A DNA stretch of 7,052 nucleotides, from assembly GCA_937916485.1 (NCBI GenBank), contig CALFSV010000372.1:1-7052 (forward strand), given 5' to 3'. The position numbers were made by a program, and so were the translations under genes. Shown here in pieces: positions 6,688 through 7,052 of this stretch; positions within the stretch are counted from its first letter, which is position 1; the number at the start of each line of letters is the position of its first letter. The notes beneath the pieces are model-generated. The model searched no databases. It saw only the letters and a list, made by a program, of their open reading frames with translations, and was not told the origin of the DNA. The DNA is from an uncultured Paracoccaceae bacterium. Lineage in GTDB: Bacteria > Pseudomonadota > Alphaproteobacteria > Rhodobacterales > Rhodobacteraceae.

Positions 6688-7052
6688 ACGTCGCCACCCA
6701 CTGCCCCGGCTTGGAGTGACGCGAACGGAAGAGGTCGAGCGCCCAGCGAGGCAATCCGGGGGATTGTGGATCGTGCGGATCGCGCGCCGCAGGCAAAGAC
6801 GCCACGCGCCACCGTTCGCGCGCCGCGCTGAGATTGGGGGACGCCGCGCGGCGCATGAGCCAGCAGGGCACGTTTGACGCCTCTGAACGCATTGCTAGCC
6901 GTTTTGTCGCTGTGAAATCGAGCACGGGTGGATCGCCCCAGATCTCGCCAATCACTGCACCTAAAGCTTTGCATCGCAACCCATCCTCCATCGCCCAAAG
7001 CACATCCGCCGCCCGTGACAGATCGACCATGATTATGGGGCGCGCTGTCCCA
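6590..7052 (-). CDS. imuA: ImuA, 3' part only, RecA/SulA-like mutasome protein
   Basis: ImuA (also called SulA-like or ImuA') is a RecA-fold protein that partners ImuB and DnaE2 in SOS mutagenesis. The 5' end lies beyond the right edge; 153 residues are visible and the frame is open to 7052, so the ATG at 7030 is probably internal. The segments DVLWAMEDGLRCKALGAVIGE and KRLAMRSEASNVPCWLMRR match the central strands and helices of the family, where a bound nucleotide would be faced in RecA. The C-terminal part (RWALDLFRSRHSKPGQWVATYD and on) is also family-like. The P-loop region is not in the window. The stop at 6592-6590 lies 98 bases inside imuB. The position first in the cassette is the usual one, and a LexA operator would be expected upstream, out of view. 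Confidence 0.88.
   Translation of the reverse strand, partial: GTARPIIMVDLSRAADVLWAMEDGLRCKALGAVIGEIWGDPPVLDFTATKRLAMRSEASNVPCWLMRRAASPNLSAARERWRVASLPAARDPHDPQSPGLPRWALDLFRSRHSKPGQWVATYDRASDRLDLVATVRDGTLATDHGAAMQRTAG

Noticed and set aside
1..7052. CRISPR arrays, tRNA or rRNA genes, insertion sequences
   Set aside because: No regularly spaced repeats, cloverleaf-like sequence, ribosomal RNA signature, transposase or terminal inverted repeats with target duplication were seen.

Overview
The window looks like part of an alphaproteobacterial chromosome or large plasmid, most likely from the Roseobacter/Rhodobacteraceae group. This rests on the gene order imuA-imuB-dnaE2, the style of the ImuB and DnaE2 proteins, and a NUDIX hydrolase of a type I associate with that family. 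It is inference from remembered protein families; no search was run. Every gene I can support lies on the minus strand, so transcription runs from high to low coordinates.

From right to left, positions 7052 to 1822 hold the damage-inducible translesion-synthesis cassette: the 3' part of imuA (its 5' end is cut by the window edge), complete imuB and complete dnaE2. imuA and imuB overlap by 98 bases in different frames. imuB and dnaE2 are 30 bases apart in the same frame. In the known system, ImuB is a catalytically inactive Y-family polymerase relative that acts as the hub. It contacts the sliding clamp and recruits ImuA and the error-prone polymerase DnaE2, which inserts bases across lesions during the SOS response. 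The promoter and any LexA operator would lie upstream of imuA, outside the window.

Positions 1821 to 1279 hold no gene I recognise. All three minus-strand frames are open for long stretches, and two small overlapping reading frames joined by an ATGA can be drawn. The second ends 12 bases before a NUDIX hydrolase (CoA-pyrophosphatase-like) gene at 1278. That gene carries an apparent one-base deletion near 757-760. Restoring the frame gives a 211-residue protein with a family-like C-terminus and a stop at 644, so it is either a recent pseudogene or a sequence error.

Positions 643 to 305 hold no convincing gene but contain four short dyad symmetries. At the left edge, positions 304 to 1 encode the first 101 residues of a small single-domain cupin, cut by the window end.

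The window is mostly a known system, the ImuA-ImuB-DnaE2 mutasome. I did not find a convincing undescribed system. The points most worth a second look are the long imuA/imuB overlap, the frameshifted NUDIX gene and the unexplained stretches on either side of it.
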